A program made the position numbers and the translations under genes. A stretch of 64,000 nucleotides of DNA. Source: Semisulcospira habei (taxonomy: Eukaryota > Mollusca > Gastropoda > Semisulcospiridae). Location of the stretch: NCBI GenBank assembly GCA_036245525.1, contig BTPG01000004.1, positions 162,436,574-162,500,573 of the forward strand, written 5' to 3'. Positions 41,859 through 59,189 of the stretch are shown piece by piece. The notes below the pieces were generated by a model, which worked only from the letters and a program-made list of their open reading frames with translations, ran no database searches and was not told where the DNA came from. Each line of letters starts with the position of its first letter. Position 1 is the first letter of the stretch.

Positions 41859-43263
41859 TGAGGATGTAGCAGCGACTAGAGCCCGCGTTTGAGGACGGAC
41901 AAGCTTGAAATTTTAGAATATTGTCCCTAAAAGAATTATTTCGGGACCATTTTTTAATGATTTGATTAAGATGCTCATTGGCGAGATAATGGCCGTTTCA
42001 CAAAAACCGGTTGATCCACACTGGAGTCCGTAATTTTTATTATTTTTACTAGATATTTTGCGTATAGCTAGATAAAAGGGACATATTGAATGAGTTCGTT
42101 AACCAGCATTGTACCTCTAGAACATTTTGAGTGATAATTAAATATTTTTGAACAAAATATATTTTCACGTGTTTGGGATTAATTTCACGAAATATATGGG
42201 TTAATCTTAAAACAATTGAATCTTCTCATTAATAATCGCATGATTTTTCGTATACGGTATTTACATAAGCCTGTAGTTTGTCTCGGCTGTCGGGTACGAT
42301 TAGGTCAATTGTGCCCAAGGTGTGAAAATCGGACAGTTTTCTGAACAACTTTTTTGGAGTCATTTGTAAAACAGCTAACATAACTTCAATTTTTTCTTTT
42401 ACGAAAAAAAGCTATCTTTTCATAAATACCCGCATGATTTTTCATAAACAGCGTTTGCATAAGCCTGCTATTTGTTCCGGCCTTGGGGTAGGATTATGTC
42501 AAATTGTGACCTGTAAGCTCTAGGCATGAAAATCAGCAAGAAAATTGCAAAGTTGATCCTCTGATACGTCAAATGTTAGTACTGCGATGAGTGACGTATA
42601 ACATCGAGTCGTCACTATGAACACGGCTTCGTGGGACTAATGATGCCATGACGTGATGCTTGAAGTGAAGGCATTTCGCTGCTCGTGCTATTATTATTCT
42701 TCAGAAAGCTATGCTACGCCAGACCACAGAGCTTACGAATGGCGGGAATCGCCGTGTGCTCGCCTTTATATTTATGTGTGCCAGTGTTTGTGGATCAGAG
42801 GGTGGGTTGGAGTAGTAGATGGATTCCTGTCGCTACACCAGCCCACAGAGCGTACTAATGGCGGATTTCAAGCGCCGTGTGTCCGTCTTTATTTGTGTGC
42901 GCCGACGTTGGTGTTGATCAGACGTTGGCTTAGAGAGGAGGGAAATGGATCAGCATTATAAGCTTAAAAATATTATGAACAACTCTGAATGTTCCTAAAC
43001 GATAAACGCTTGAGCTCCAAACAATACGATAGACTTTGGGATGAAATCTTCATCTTGTTTAACGTTGACAAGCAGACACAGACTGTGTGTCATTCATCTC
43101 TTAGCGTAGGCTGCAAGGTTGAACATTTAGAAGAAGAAGAAGCTTTTTATAATCGATGAAGAAAGCGTACAGTAAAAGCACCCTTCAATTACGTTACAAA
43201 GTTCACCTCGCGTTTATGGGCAAAAGCACTTCCTTCGAGCAAATGCGCTTTTGGTTTTTGTTA

Positions 43264-43463
43264 AACCATTTAGCTCCGATGCACTGCAACAGGAGGTGGA
43301 TCGAGCATGATATTCAAGGTTAGTTCCAAATTAGCTTGGCGTCTAATGACGCCCGGCTGATCAGGCTCTAATCTTGAATTATCATGGACGATCTATCTCC
43401 TGCAACTGATACATAGTCGTTAAGTGATACCTCAAAAAGTTTGGCCTTGGGGTTAAATGTGTT
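43264..43463. repeat. P1 palindromic MITE, copy c
   Basis: Central palindrome about 43290-43402, with ATCGAGCATGATATTCAAGG pairing imperfectly with CTTGAATTATCATGGACGAT. The right end reads GGGGTTAAATGTGTTAA, as in copy a. Confidence 0.65.
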
Positions 43464-43770
43464 AATGTGCTAGTGGCCCTGCTTTGTGGTCTGGAAGTTG
43501 AGGGGTGATCCGCAGCGAGTCATCACATCATTCGGCTGGAATGTGGGGGCCTGAAGCTTGCTGGTACTCGCCTCGTTGTATGCACTCGCGCTATTCCGTA
43601 GGCAGTGATCCGCATTTGAATGGTACTAACAACTTGAAGAATCAGCGTGTATCAACTGTCAGCATCGAATGGAGGAAATAATAAAATCCAGTTAACAGTC
43701 ACAGCACAACAAATTGCGAAAAGTCATCAAAAAGAAATACCAGTTGTCAAGCAGCATTGCAGGGCCTGAC

Positions 43771-43899
<129 letters not shown>

Positions 43900-43914
43900 C
43901 GAAGGTGCAATGTC

Positions 43915-45900
43915 TGTTAGAATAATAATAATAATAATATATAACTCTTCTATAGCGCAATATACCTACAAAGAAAGGCTCAGAGCGCTTTACATCTAGA
44001 TAATCTAACTAATTGAAATTAACTAACTAAAGTACCGACAACGTACAAAAACACAATCAGTCATGCACACTGACACAATACTAAAATAATAACATAACAT
44101 GTCAAAAGCCTGATCAGATATATACATGTTGATGGGAAAACGTAGGGTTGATCAATCCCTTTCAAAGGCCAGATTGAAAAAAAAAAATGTTTTCAATATA
44201 GCCCTGAAAATGGCCAAAGATGGTGCATGGCGAATATCATGGGAAAGACCATTCCACACTTTAGGAGCTTGGAAAGTTAGTTAGTTAGTTAGTTGGGTTT
44301 AACGCCGAGCAGGCAACTAAGGCCATCTCTCGGCGGGGGAGCTTGGAAAGAGAAGGACCGATGTCCAAAGGGTTTTAAGGACACTCTGGGGATAGTCAAT
44401 ATTCTGTCGTCAGTGCTGGAGCGCAATACTCTGCCTGGTGTATAGACAAGGAGACTGGAGGACAAGTATGCCGGGAGTGTCTTATGAAAGGCCTGAAAAA
44501 CAAGGGAAGCAATTTTGTATTCAATTCTGAACTTTACAGGAAGCCAGTGTAACTGCTTAAGCAAGGGGGTGTTGTGGTCACGCTTTGATTTTTTTCAGTA
44601 CAAGTCTTGCTGCGTGGTTTTGAATCTTCTGGAGCCTGTAGAGCAGATCGTTCGACATACCTGACATTACAGAGTTACAGTAGTCAAGCCTTGACAAAAT
44701 CTGTGAACATGCGATTTGCTTACAGGCATCGTCCGTAAGGTACTGTCTAACAGAGCTAAACCTCCTGAGCTCAAGATAGCAGCAGCGGAAAAGGTGAGAT
44801 ACATGATCGTTCATGGACAGAACATTGTCAATGTAAACACCTAGGTTTTTACACATTTTTTTGAGAGAGATGTCCTGTCCACAAACGATCAAGAACTCAT
44901 CGTGGGAGACACTCACCCTGGAGCGAGTGCCTACCACAATGGCATCTGTTTTTCCTTCATTGATCTTTAGCTTGTTGTCTGTCATCCAATCCTTAGTAGC
45001 TTCTATACATTGTTCCATGTCATGCAGAAGAGACGGAAACTGTTTGAGAGGAGCGTCTTTCTTCAGCTGTATGTCATCGGCATATTTGTGATGTTCACAT
45101 CCTTTACTGGCGATCACCTCAGACACAGGCTGGGTGTACAAAGAAAACAAGACCGGTCCGAGAACTGAGCCCTGGGGTATGCCATATCTCAGAAGGAGGG
45201 CAGCGAAAGTAGAATTATGTATAATGACACGTTGGAACCTGTCGGACAAATATGAGGAAAACCAGTCAAGAACTCGTCCACGGATGCACACTAAGTCTAT
45301 TCAGAAGGATGTTGTGGTCGAGCGTGTCGAACGCCGAAGACAGGTCCAATAATGACAAGAGTGACACACGTTCCTCGTCAGCGGAAGTAAGCAGACTGTT
45401 GGTCACATGAAGAAGAACTGTTTCACAGCTAAGATGCTTGCGGTAAGCGGACTGATACAATTCTAGCAGGTCATTTCTTGACACATGCTCCAAAAGCTGT
45501 TGCAAGACAGACTTTTCTAGCAGCTTAGAAATAAATGGGAGGATGGAAAAGGGACAAAGGTTTTTCAAGTCATTTTGGTCTAGTCCAGGTTTCTTTAACA
45601 ATGGTGTGACAACAGCCTGCTTGAACTGAGGAGGTACAGCGCCAGACGTCAAGGAATTGTTGATAATGCGTGTAATCACAGGAATCAGATCCACACAGTC
45701 TCTCAGTAAATCTGTGGGAAGTGGGTCACGCGCACAGGATTTACATGGGGATTTGGTGATGAGTTCAGACACAAACTGCTCTGTTACTGCGGGTGGCGAC
45801 CATTTCTGCCGGAGCGGGCGTCCAGGAGGTGTTGCATGGCCGCCATTTTGTCTATTCGGTCGCCGTTTTGTCCATTATAAGACATGCTGACTGTTTGACA
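43915..45900 (-). mobile_element. CR1-group LINE, reverse transcriptase region, minus strand, lightly damaged
   Basis: On the minus strand are an RT fingers block (RDPLPTDLLRDCVDLIPVIT, VVTPLLKKPGLDQNDLKN), a palm with LLDLSSAFDTLDHNILLNRL, GIPQGSVLGPVLFSLYTQP and catalytic HKYADDIQLK, and the C-terminal LSRLDYCNSVMSGM and QLHWLPVKFRIEYKIASLVF blocks. At least two frame changes lie near 45290 and 44570, and a SINE fragment interrupts it at 44276. The 3' end is marked by (AAT)n at 43921-43940. No endonuclease is seen, so it is 5'-truncated near 45830. Confidence 0.85.
44276..44337 (-). mobile_element. Truncated SINE 3' end with 12-bp target duplication
   Basis: GAGCTTGGAAAG occurs at 44264-44275 and again at 44338-44349 around the insert. 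On the minus strand the insert ends GGCGTTAAACCCAACTAACT with a TAAC-repeat tail, like the SINE at 50899-51217 (GACGTTAAACCCGAACTAAC). Confidence 0.75.
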
Positions 45901-46249
45901 CTTCGTTGACTTTTTCTTTGGCATGTTTGAACATGGTACCGCATGCTTGAACATGGTACCGCATGCTAAAACGTCGCATTGGTCTCACGCTTCTAGTGCA
46001 GATTTCGCTAAACTAATCCTGATCGATATGCACTTTTTTCCAACTGGAATGCAAAGAATACCTATATTGTGATCACTTGAACCAGGTGTCTGCTTTTTAA
46101 GTAGTTGTATGCAAGCCACGCAGCGGAAATAAATTCGAATCGATACACTTGTGTTACTTCTTACCTCACTGAAAAAAAAGATAAGTAATTATAGTTCTTT
46201 TCTGTCTGTATAATGTCTGTCTTTTTATGAAAATAATTCTTTTGAAAAT

Positions 46250-46830
46250 CCTTACATCGGTGTTTAATCTCACTCGAGTAGTTTTAAAACCTTATCCTAC
46301 GAGAGAAAGCGAGTAGGATAAGGTTTTAAAAACCGCGAGATATGAGAATCTATTTTCGATGTAAGAATCTATTTTCGATGTAAGAATCTATTTCTTATTT
46401 ACTAATTTGTTTCAGTGCAGTAATCCGATGCGGGTTGGTTAGTTGGTTACCTAGTCAGCACCGCAGAAGCCTTCTTATCTTGGCAAAGATCTTGGCGTAA
46501 TTTACATGTTTCGATTTTGCGTGTGCCCCTACCTTTTTGTTGAACAGGCTTTCTACAAGACAATTGTGTGCACACGTGGCCGTTCAAGCGGCAGAGTGTA
46601 TCACACGTGGCCGTTCAAGCAGCAGAGTGTATCACACGTGACCGTTCAAGCAGCAGAGTGTGCACACGTGACCGTTCAAGCAACAGAGTGTATCACACGT
46701 GGCCGTTCAAGCAGCAGAGTGTATCACACGTGGCCGTTCAGGTACCAGAGCGTATCACACGATCTGTCACACGCCCAATCTGTATCCATCATTATGTGAC
46801 TGTCGGCAGCTGTTCCGCTCAAAGGTGGAA
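46250..46830 (-). repeat. Interspersed repeat family E, copy 2, with expanded minisatellite
   Basis: Reverse complement of much of 9471-10100, including the palindrome at 46259-46350. The region corresponding to 9575-9660 has expanded here into a minisatellite at about 46565-46770. Its ~31-bp unit contains CACACGTGGCCGTTCAAGCA and CAGAGTGTAT and is present about 6.5 times. Open frames across it are repeat artefacts. Confidence 0.65.
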
Positions 46831-47064
46831 AGAAGGAGGTGTGTAAGAAACGGGTTTATTCCGAACATTTTAATGATTTGTGTTTGTACATGTCCTTCAT
46901 AAGTGTTTTTTTCTTTGTTGAGAATTTCTTGGTACGCAAATACGGCTGGAAACATGCTTCCGGTACAAGGCTGTCAGTCCAGGGTGAACCCGCCCTGTTG
47001 AATCAACACGTGCGATAACGGTGTCCCACAAGCACGTTTCGAACCGTTTTTGTGTAGCGTATTT

Positions 47065-47985
<921 letters not shown>

Positions 47986-48009
47986 TTTAAATTTTGGTGT
48001 TTGGATAAG

Positions 48010-51843
<3,834 letters not shown>

Positions 51844-52079
51844 ATACATACATTACAAATCAAGTTACAATCACAGACCTAAAGTTGTAGAAAGAATATA
51901 GCACATATATAATTATGTACCCCCTCCCCACCCCACCCACATTCCTATTTACCCCCCGCCCCCTCCCCCCCTCCCTTTCCCCGCCCCATTCTCTTAGTAC
52001 ACACACCGCTCGAACACACAACAAATGACAAGCAAAGTTTAGGTCTGAACAGTCGCGCTGGACAGACACAAATGTATAT

Positions 52080-54412
52080 AATAACGGTATTATTATTATT
52101 ATTATTATTAAATGTGACCGCCTGGGCATGCTTCCTCAGTGCTATAAATAGCACTGATAGATACATGCACAAGGGAATCCAGCTAGGCCACCATTGCTAC
52201 CTTGAACCAATCCTGGATGCCTTAGTGAGCTGCCTGGCAGTGTCAGAAGCCGTCTGCACACTACCGCCAATGGTGAGGCTGCAGCTAGTGCCTCTAACAC
52301 TGTAACAGCATTACAGTTCGCCAAAAAGTTTACCACAATGATACCACAAATGACAAAACTTGTTGCTCTGACCAGTAATTCCAAATCGGTACTTCTCACA
52401 TAGGTAGCGACTCTTCATAATTCTAACAAAGTGCCTTAAATTAGGCAGGGTTTCTTCTAATCTATATTTGTAAACATAGAACTTAGAACTTAGAAACATA
52501 GAACTTAGCAACTAATATTATGAGGTCTACGACAGTGTCTGAACTAAAGGGCGTAGCTGTGCCAAAGACAATAAGACTTTTTGTGAACTCAAAATTAGTG
52601 CAGTTTACACAGTTGTCTCGCAACCATTGCCCCATGTCAGACCAAAATATCTGTACATACAAGCAGTCCCAGAACAGGTGGGAAAGAGTTTCGTCCTCAT
52701 TCTTACAAAAGGTGCAAATTGCAGATTCAGACAATTTACGCAGAAATAGAAATCGCTTTGTGGGCAACAACCGATGCAATAACCTTAGCTGGAACCATTT
52801 TAGTTGGGAGTCTGATGTGGTTTTGAAGGGTTTTTGAAAAAAATACATTTCCAGCTTGGTATGTCATCAATTCAAAGCATTGAGACCACTTTTGAATACA
52901 AATAGGCCTTGACTTTGATTTGACCAATGTTAAATATATAGTTTTACAACCCTGCAAGATAGTGTTCCATGCCTTATTGCCAGTACTATTTCCTTTCTTA
53001 ACTGGCTCTACTGCTAATAAGGTTAAGTAGGCCCTGACAGCATTGGCTAACAAGATAGTATTCCATGCCCTATTGCCGGTACTATTTCCTTCCTTAACTG
53101 GCTCTACTGATAATGAGGTTAAGTAGGCCCTGACAGCATTGGCTATACCAGAGTACATCAAGAAATGTGTAGACACATCAGGGAACAATAACTGAAATGA
53201 CTCGAAAGACAACAGAGAGCCATTCTCATCAAGCAGATCCCCAGTAACCAAAATTCCTTTTTCTCTCCATTCGGTGATATGAACCGTTTTCCTGTCTCTA
53301 ATAATGTTCTTGTTATAATGAATACGTTCTGAGAGCACTTCATCAGAATTTTCAGGTACACACTTGTTACGAACAATCTTGTAATGCTTGGCAACATCGG
53401 CCCAGAAGCAATTATCACAATGAAGCATTAAAACGTTTGCATATTCACCACCAAACACCTGCATGTTACTAAACATAGGGTAGCAGCTGACCAGAATCCG
53501 ACGTACCAATGAGTCACATGATACACCAAAGACCCTTCTAAGCCAACTGACCTTCATAGACGTCAAAAAAGAATAAACATTTAACATTCGCAAGCCACCT
53601 TCATTGTATGCTGAACAGACAACAGCTTTATTTATTTTCGCTCTCTTTCCATCCCACAAGAATGTAAACAACATTTTTTCAAGGTCAGTCAAAAACTGTG
53701 CGGGAGGATCTGGGAGGTTCAAAAAAAGATGGACAATCTTTGATACCGCAAGTGTTTTGATCACTGTAATTTTACCTAATGGTGTAAGTTGACGCTTAGA
53801 CCATACATACAAAACTCGCTGAATTTCAGCAAGTTTGCCCTCGTAATTAATAGCAGTTATAATATTAATGTTTGTGGAGAACTTATACCAAGAACCTTAA
53901 AAATCCCAGGGTCCCAGACAAAGCTGAATTCGGGCATGAATCGAATGTGTGAATTCCTCATAGGTCCAAGCCAGACCACCTGCGTTTTATCCATATTTAT
54001 CTTGAAACCTGAGATAGATGCAAAGTATTGTAGACTGTGAATGCTTTCTTCGAAAGACCTTTTGCTTCCATTTAAGAACAATGAAGTGTCATCTGCAAAC
54101 TGGGACAGAAGTAAATATATATCTTTAAATTTTAACCCACTTTATATTTTCATTCTGGCGTAGAATAGAGGCCAGAATTTCAGCGCAGATTAAGTAAATG
54201 TACGGCGAGCTTGGGTTGCCTTGACGACATCCCCTTTCTACTGGAAACCACTCAGAATAGCGACCATTAACAGAGACACAAGCCTTAATATCACAGTAAA
54301 ATGTTCTGATCCATCTCTTCATATCTGGACCAAAGTTGAAAAAGTCAAGACATTTTTCCAAAAAGGACCCGGCGACCCAGTCAAATGCTTTCTCAAAGTC
54401 TATGAGAACCAG
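52080..54412 (-). mobile_element. L1/Tx1-group LINE, RT C-terminal half, minus strand
   Basis: Minus-strand blocks in order are RGCRQGNPSSPYIYLICAEI (palm), GFKINMDKTQVVWLGPM, KVLGISSP, the hallmark LTPLGKITVIKTLAVSKIVH and WDGKRAKINKAVVC, YNEGGLRMLNVYSFLTSMKV, and a C-terminal zinc knuckle ICTFCKNEDETLSHLFWDC. This organisation is that of L1-Tx1 ORF2 downstream of the palm. Frameshifts occur near 54100, 53820 and 52790. A 96-bp tandem duplication at 52955-53146 adds 32 residues in frame. The 3' end lies at the (ATT)n tract near 52090. Confidence 0.85.
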
Positions 54413-55060
54413 TTGACATCAATTTTTCTTTTACGAGAAAAGCTATCTTCTCATTAATACCCGCATGATTTTTCATAGACAGTGTTTGCATAAGCCTACT
54501 ATTTGTCCCGGCCTTGGGGTAGGATTAGTTCACATTGTGACCTGTAAGCATGAAAATCAGCAAGAAAATTGCAAAGTTCATCCTCTGATACATCAAATGT
54601 TAGTACTGCGATGATGACGTATAACATCGAGTCGTTATTATGAACACGGCGTCGTGGGGCTGATGCCATTACGTGAAGCTTAAAGTGACGTCATTTCACT
54701 GCTCGTGCTATTCTTCTTCTTCAGAATAGCTATGCTACGCCAGACCACAGAGCTTTTGAATGGCGGGAATCGCCGTGTGCTCGTCTTTATTTATGTGTGC
54801 CAGTGTGTGTGGATCAGAGGGTGGGTTAGAGTAGTTGATGGATTTCTGTCGCTACACCAGCCCACAGAGAGTACTAATGGCGGAAAGTGTGTCCGTCTTT
54901 ATTTGTGTGCTACGACGTGTGTGTTGATCAGAGGTTGGCTTAGTTAGAAGGAAAATGGATCAGTACTATAAGCCTAAAAATATGAACAACTCTGAATGTT
55001 CCTAAAAGATAAACGCATCTGAGCTCCAAACAATACGGTAGACTTTGGGATGAAATCCTG
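54413..55060 (+). repeat. Unclassified ~2-kb repeat, copy D (second half of copy C)
   Basis: Begins CAATTTTTCTTTTACGAGAA, exactly where copy C stops, and continues through the CATCGAGTCGTTATTATGAA block to ACGGTAGACTTTGGGATGAA. Read with 47065-47985 it makes one complete repeat. Confidence 0.8.
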
Positions 55061-56298
55061 ATCTTGTTTCGTACTTGTAACGATTCGAGTTATTTCCACT
55101 TTGTGGCTTGCATACCGCAGAGCTACTGAGGAAGCAGATAGATATAGCACATGTGTTCACCAATTCTTTGCAATACCAATTTAAAAATGTGCTTATCAAG
55201 CTTAGAATTGGCCGCATTAGAAGTGTGCGTCCAGTGCGACGTAAAAGGATATGGTATAATATTCAGGCACGCGGTACAATATTCAGGCAATGTTCAACTT
55301 GCGGAACGAAGTGCCAAAAAGTACGCAGTAAGATGCCGTGATTCGGTCTTACGTGTTCTATGAAAGTTGCATAGAAGTGTGCGACTAGTTCGAAGCTTTA
55401 GCATGCAGTACATTTTCAGGCATGCACTACGATGTTCGGATTTGCAGTACTATGTTCAAGCTTGCCGTGCGAAGTGTCAACAATTACGATGTTTCTGTTT
55501 CGTGTGTTCTATCAATGCAGGTGCATCGTACTGTTGGGTTTTCCCCTGTGAATCAAGCTGGAACAGTTATATTTTCAAATGTTTACCCTTGCTAACGCTT
55601 CTTTACATGAAGGGCGGTTGTTGACTGCAGAATGGCTTGGTTAACACTTTGTTTCGTGTGATGTCACAACGGCCAACACTTGAGAAGCACACTTACGACA
55701 TTGATATTAATGCGCTTATATTTACGCTGAAATCTCCCTCTGAATGTCCGGTGGACTTGTGATTATTAGTTCACGGAGATCAAAGAATGGTCAGGCAGAA
55801 TATGCGACCGATGAAAATCGATTAATGATATCTCCGTCGCCCCCCACCCCAAACCCAAACCCCTTATCCCACCCCTCCACACCCCATCCCGGCCTAAAAG
55901 GGAAACGGGTTATTATATTGATTTCACTTTGTTTATCTGTCTGTTTATTTGTCCTTTCTTTACAATAATTATTACTCTGACAACAAAAAAAAAAAAAAAA
56001 AAAAAACACCAAAAAAAAAAAAAAACAAAGTAAAGGGGAATTACCAGTGAATTCGACAGTACTCACGTGATGAACTTGGCTTAATGATCTAATCAACGAG
56101 CGACACATAGTTCTTTATGGCCAGCTTGTCAGTTACACTTGCATCTGTCATACGTCCATGTTCCATAGGGACGTCAGCCCTTCCAAATTCCTATTTGCGC
56201 CTTTGACGCCTTTCATGCCGCAAAACATTCATCTCACTTTATGGACACTGTGGGGAATGCATGATAACAACTTCCGTCCACTTCATTTCCATTCTGCG

Positions 56299-56515
56299 TT
56301 AACTCATTCAGCCTCGACACACAACGGCAAGACATGGGTCGAGCATGATAGTTTAAGGGTGGTGCCAGAATAGCTTGGCGCCCATAGGAGGTAAGCTATT
56401 CTGGCACCACTCTTGAACTATCATGCTCGATCTGCCTCAGTCTAGAATTGTAATACAGTCCTTCAGAGGGCAACTTCAAAATTTGGGATTTCGGTCCTGG
56501 GGCAGAATGTTTTAA
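56299..56515. repeat. P1 palindromic MITE, copy d
   Basis: Starts TTAACTCATTCAGCC. The central palindrome at 56339-56430 pairs TCGAGCATGATAGTTTAAGG with CTTGAACTATCATGCTCGA and AGAATAGCTTGGCGCC with AGCTATTCT. Confidence 0.7.
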
Positions 56516-56609
56516 ACTCCTCTCTGCTAGAACACCAGAAGCGTCACTCAAATGCAAGAGGCATAGATCCACGTGATCCCTGGCGGATGCAGCGGTGTGT
56601 CTCTTGTTG

Positions 56610-56890
56610 GCCGCATTCACTTCCGTCATCCTTGTGTCTTCGGCACCTTTCACTTCCGTCATCCGTGTGTCTTCGGCACCTTTCACTTCCGTCATCCGTG
56701 TGTCTTCGGCACCTTTCACTTCCGTCATCCGTGTGTCTTCGGCACCTTTCACTTCCGTCATCCGTGTGTCTTCGGCACCTTTCACTTCCGTCATCCGTGT
56801 GTCTTCGGCACCTTTCACTTCCGTCATCCGTGTGTCTTCGGCACCTTTCATTTCCGTCATCCTTGTGTCTTCGGCACCTTTCACTTCTGT
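56610..56890. repeat. 33-bp minisatellite, about 8.5 units
   Basis: The unit contains CACTTCCGTCATCCGTGTGT and CTTCGGCACCTTT. Because 33 is a multiple of three, every frame is an 11-residue repeat. On the minus strand this reads MTEVKGAEDTR. Units are nearly identical, so the array is young. No start, signal or flanking coding sequence supports a gene. Confidence 0.9.
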
Positions 56891-57524
56891 GAGTTTCAGG
56901 CAGACTCAGATTTTCAGTAGTGTATTTAATCTGCGGTGGTTTCACGCATTTCTAGACGCTGGTGGCGAAGGGGTTACACTATATAACCTAGAAAAGAGGG
57001 GGTGCACTGGCACTGAGATGTAGATGGATGATGGTTTTTAGGTCGAGTGAAAAGATTAATTTCTAACGACAAAGAGGACGGGGTACGGGGTGAGGTGAGG
57101 CGGGATCCCCGTGGGCACGGGCTTTGTCCGCCTGTGAGGGCCGGGCTACGGTAAGAGTATGGGCGGGTTGTCACCGCCCTGTGAGATCAATAGCTGCCCC
57201 AGCCCTTCCTCAACCCCGCCGCTAACTACGTCATCGACCTTACCACATCATCATCTCCTGCACCACAACCACCATCACTGCCACCCTACACTTCTGCTTA
57301 CACTTCCTATCACCAGCACGTCACTGTTACTGCCACTATACAAGCGCTACATGCACGAGTAGTAGTGCGTATCCATTTCAATTTTAGCGGATAGCATCCT
57401 AAGTCCCTAATTTTCTGATCACGTGTGTCAAATGCAGCTCAGTTTTTTGTTCTTCGTAAAGAGAAACGTGATGAAGCCTACTGCGCTCTCGTGATGTTAT
57501 TTACTTCAGATTCTTATTTTTTTG

Positions 57525-58960
57525 TACCATATACAGTCCCATTTCTGTACAATATACAGTCCCATTTTTGTACCATATACAGTCCCATTTCTGTACAATA
57601 TACAGTCCCATTCTGTACCATATACAGTCCCATTTCTGCACCGTATACAGTCCCATTTCTGTACCATATACAGTCCCATTTCTGTACCATATACAGTCCC
57701 ATTTCTGTACCATATACAGTCCCATTTCTGTACAATATACAGTCCCATTTCTGTACCATATACAGTCCCATTTCTGCACCGTATACAGTCCCATTTCTGT
57801 ACCATATACAGTCCCATTTCTGTACCATATACATTCCCATTTCTGTACCATATACATTCCCATTTATGTACCGTATACAGTCCCATTTCTGTACCATATG
57901 CAGTCTCATTTCTGTACCATATGCAGTCCCATTTCTGTACAATATATAATCCCATTTCTGTACAATATGCAGTCCCATTTCTGTACAATATAGTCCCATT
58001 TCTGTACAATATACAGTCCCATTTCTGTACCATATAGTACCATTTCTGTACCATATACAGTACCATTTCTGTACCATATACAGTCCCATTTCTGTACCAT
58101 ATACAGTCCCATTTCTGTACCATATACAGTCCCATTTCTGTACCATATACAGTCCCATTTCTGTACAATATACAGTCCCATTTCTGTACCATATACAGTC
58201 CCATTTCTGCACCGTATACAGTCCCATTTCTGTACCATATACAGTCCCATTTCTGTACCATATACATTCCCATTTCTGTACCATATACATTCCCATTTAT
58301 GTACCGTATACAGTCCCATTTCTGTACCATATGCAGTCTCATTTCTGTACCATATGCAGTCCCATTTCTGTACAATATATAATCCCATTTCTGTACAATA
58401 TGCAGTCCCATTTCTGTACAATATAGTCCCATTTCTGTACAATATACAGTCCCATTTCTGTACCATATAGTACCATTTCTGTACCATATACAGTACCATT
58501 TCTGTACCATATACAGTCCCATTTCTGTACCATATACAGTCCCATTTCTGTACCATATACAGTCCCATTTCTGTACCATATACAGTCCCATTTCTGTAAC
58601 ATATACAGTCCCATTTCTGTACCATATACAGTCCCATTTCTGTACCATATACAGTCCCATTTCTGTACCATATACAGTCCCATTTCTGTACCGTATACAG
58701 TTCCATTTCTGTACCATATACAGTCCCATTTCTGTACCATATACAGTCCCATTTCTGTACCATATACAGTCCCATTTCTGTACCGTATACAGTTCCATTT
58801 CTGTACCATATACAGTTCCATTTCTGTACCATATACAGTCCCATTTCTGTACCGTATACAGTTCCATTTCTGTACCATATACAGTCCCATTTCTGTACCA
58901 TATACAGTCCCATTTCTGTACCGTATACAGTTCCATTTCTGTACCATATACAGTCCCATA
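57525..58960. repeat. 23-bp minisatellite with higher-order repeat, about 62 units
   Basis: The unit contains CCATATACAGTCCCATTTC and TGTA. Variant units (TATAATCCC, ATAGTACC, ATACATTCCC, GCAGTCTC) recur in the same order about 433 bp apart, for example TATAATCCC near 57946 and 58379 and CCATATAGTACC at 58030 and 58463. Repeat units of 23 bp give long open frames in several phases on the minus strand, which are artefacts. Confidence 0.95.
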
Positions 58961-58963
58961 CGC

Positions 58964-59189
58964 TTAACACGTTCAGTGCCAGCTGACTGACGCAGATTGT
59001 GATTCTGCAGTCTTTGTTAACTCAACCCCCCAAATCCCTAGTTGTCCCATGAACATGGATTCAAAATGGCATCAGCAAGAGGCGTAGATCCATTATGAGT
59101 CCCCAAAACTGCGGGGGCTCATGAAGATCTATGCCTCTTGCAGCTAGCTAGTGTTTAGCTTTTTTTCTGAACTGAACTGAACGGGTTAA
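58964..59189. repeat. P3 palindromic MITE, intact copy
   Basis: Starts TTAACACGTTCAGTG and ends CTGAACTGAACGGGTTAA. The central palindrome at 59075-59141 pairs GCAAGAGGCGTAGATC with GATCTATGCCTCTTGC. It directly abuts the 23-bp minisatellite. Confidence 0.75.

Noticed and set aside
56396..56945. Minus-strand frame with MTEVKGAEDTR repeats as a repeat protein
   Set aside because: It is a direct consequence of a 33-bp tandem repeat; the non-repeat tail runs through a palindromic MITE, and nothing indicates expression.
57525..58960. Regular 23-bp spacing suggesting a CRISPR array
   Set aside because: There is no repeat/spacer alternation, since the units are contiguous, and the context is eukaryotic.
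57506..58970. Minus-strand open frames of up to 476 codons with Gly-Thr-Val-Tyr repeats
   Set aside because: They are translations of the 23-bp minisatellite, open in more than one phase, with no promoter, domain or unique flank.
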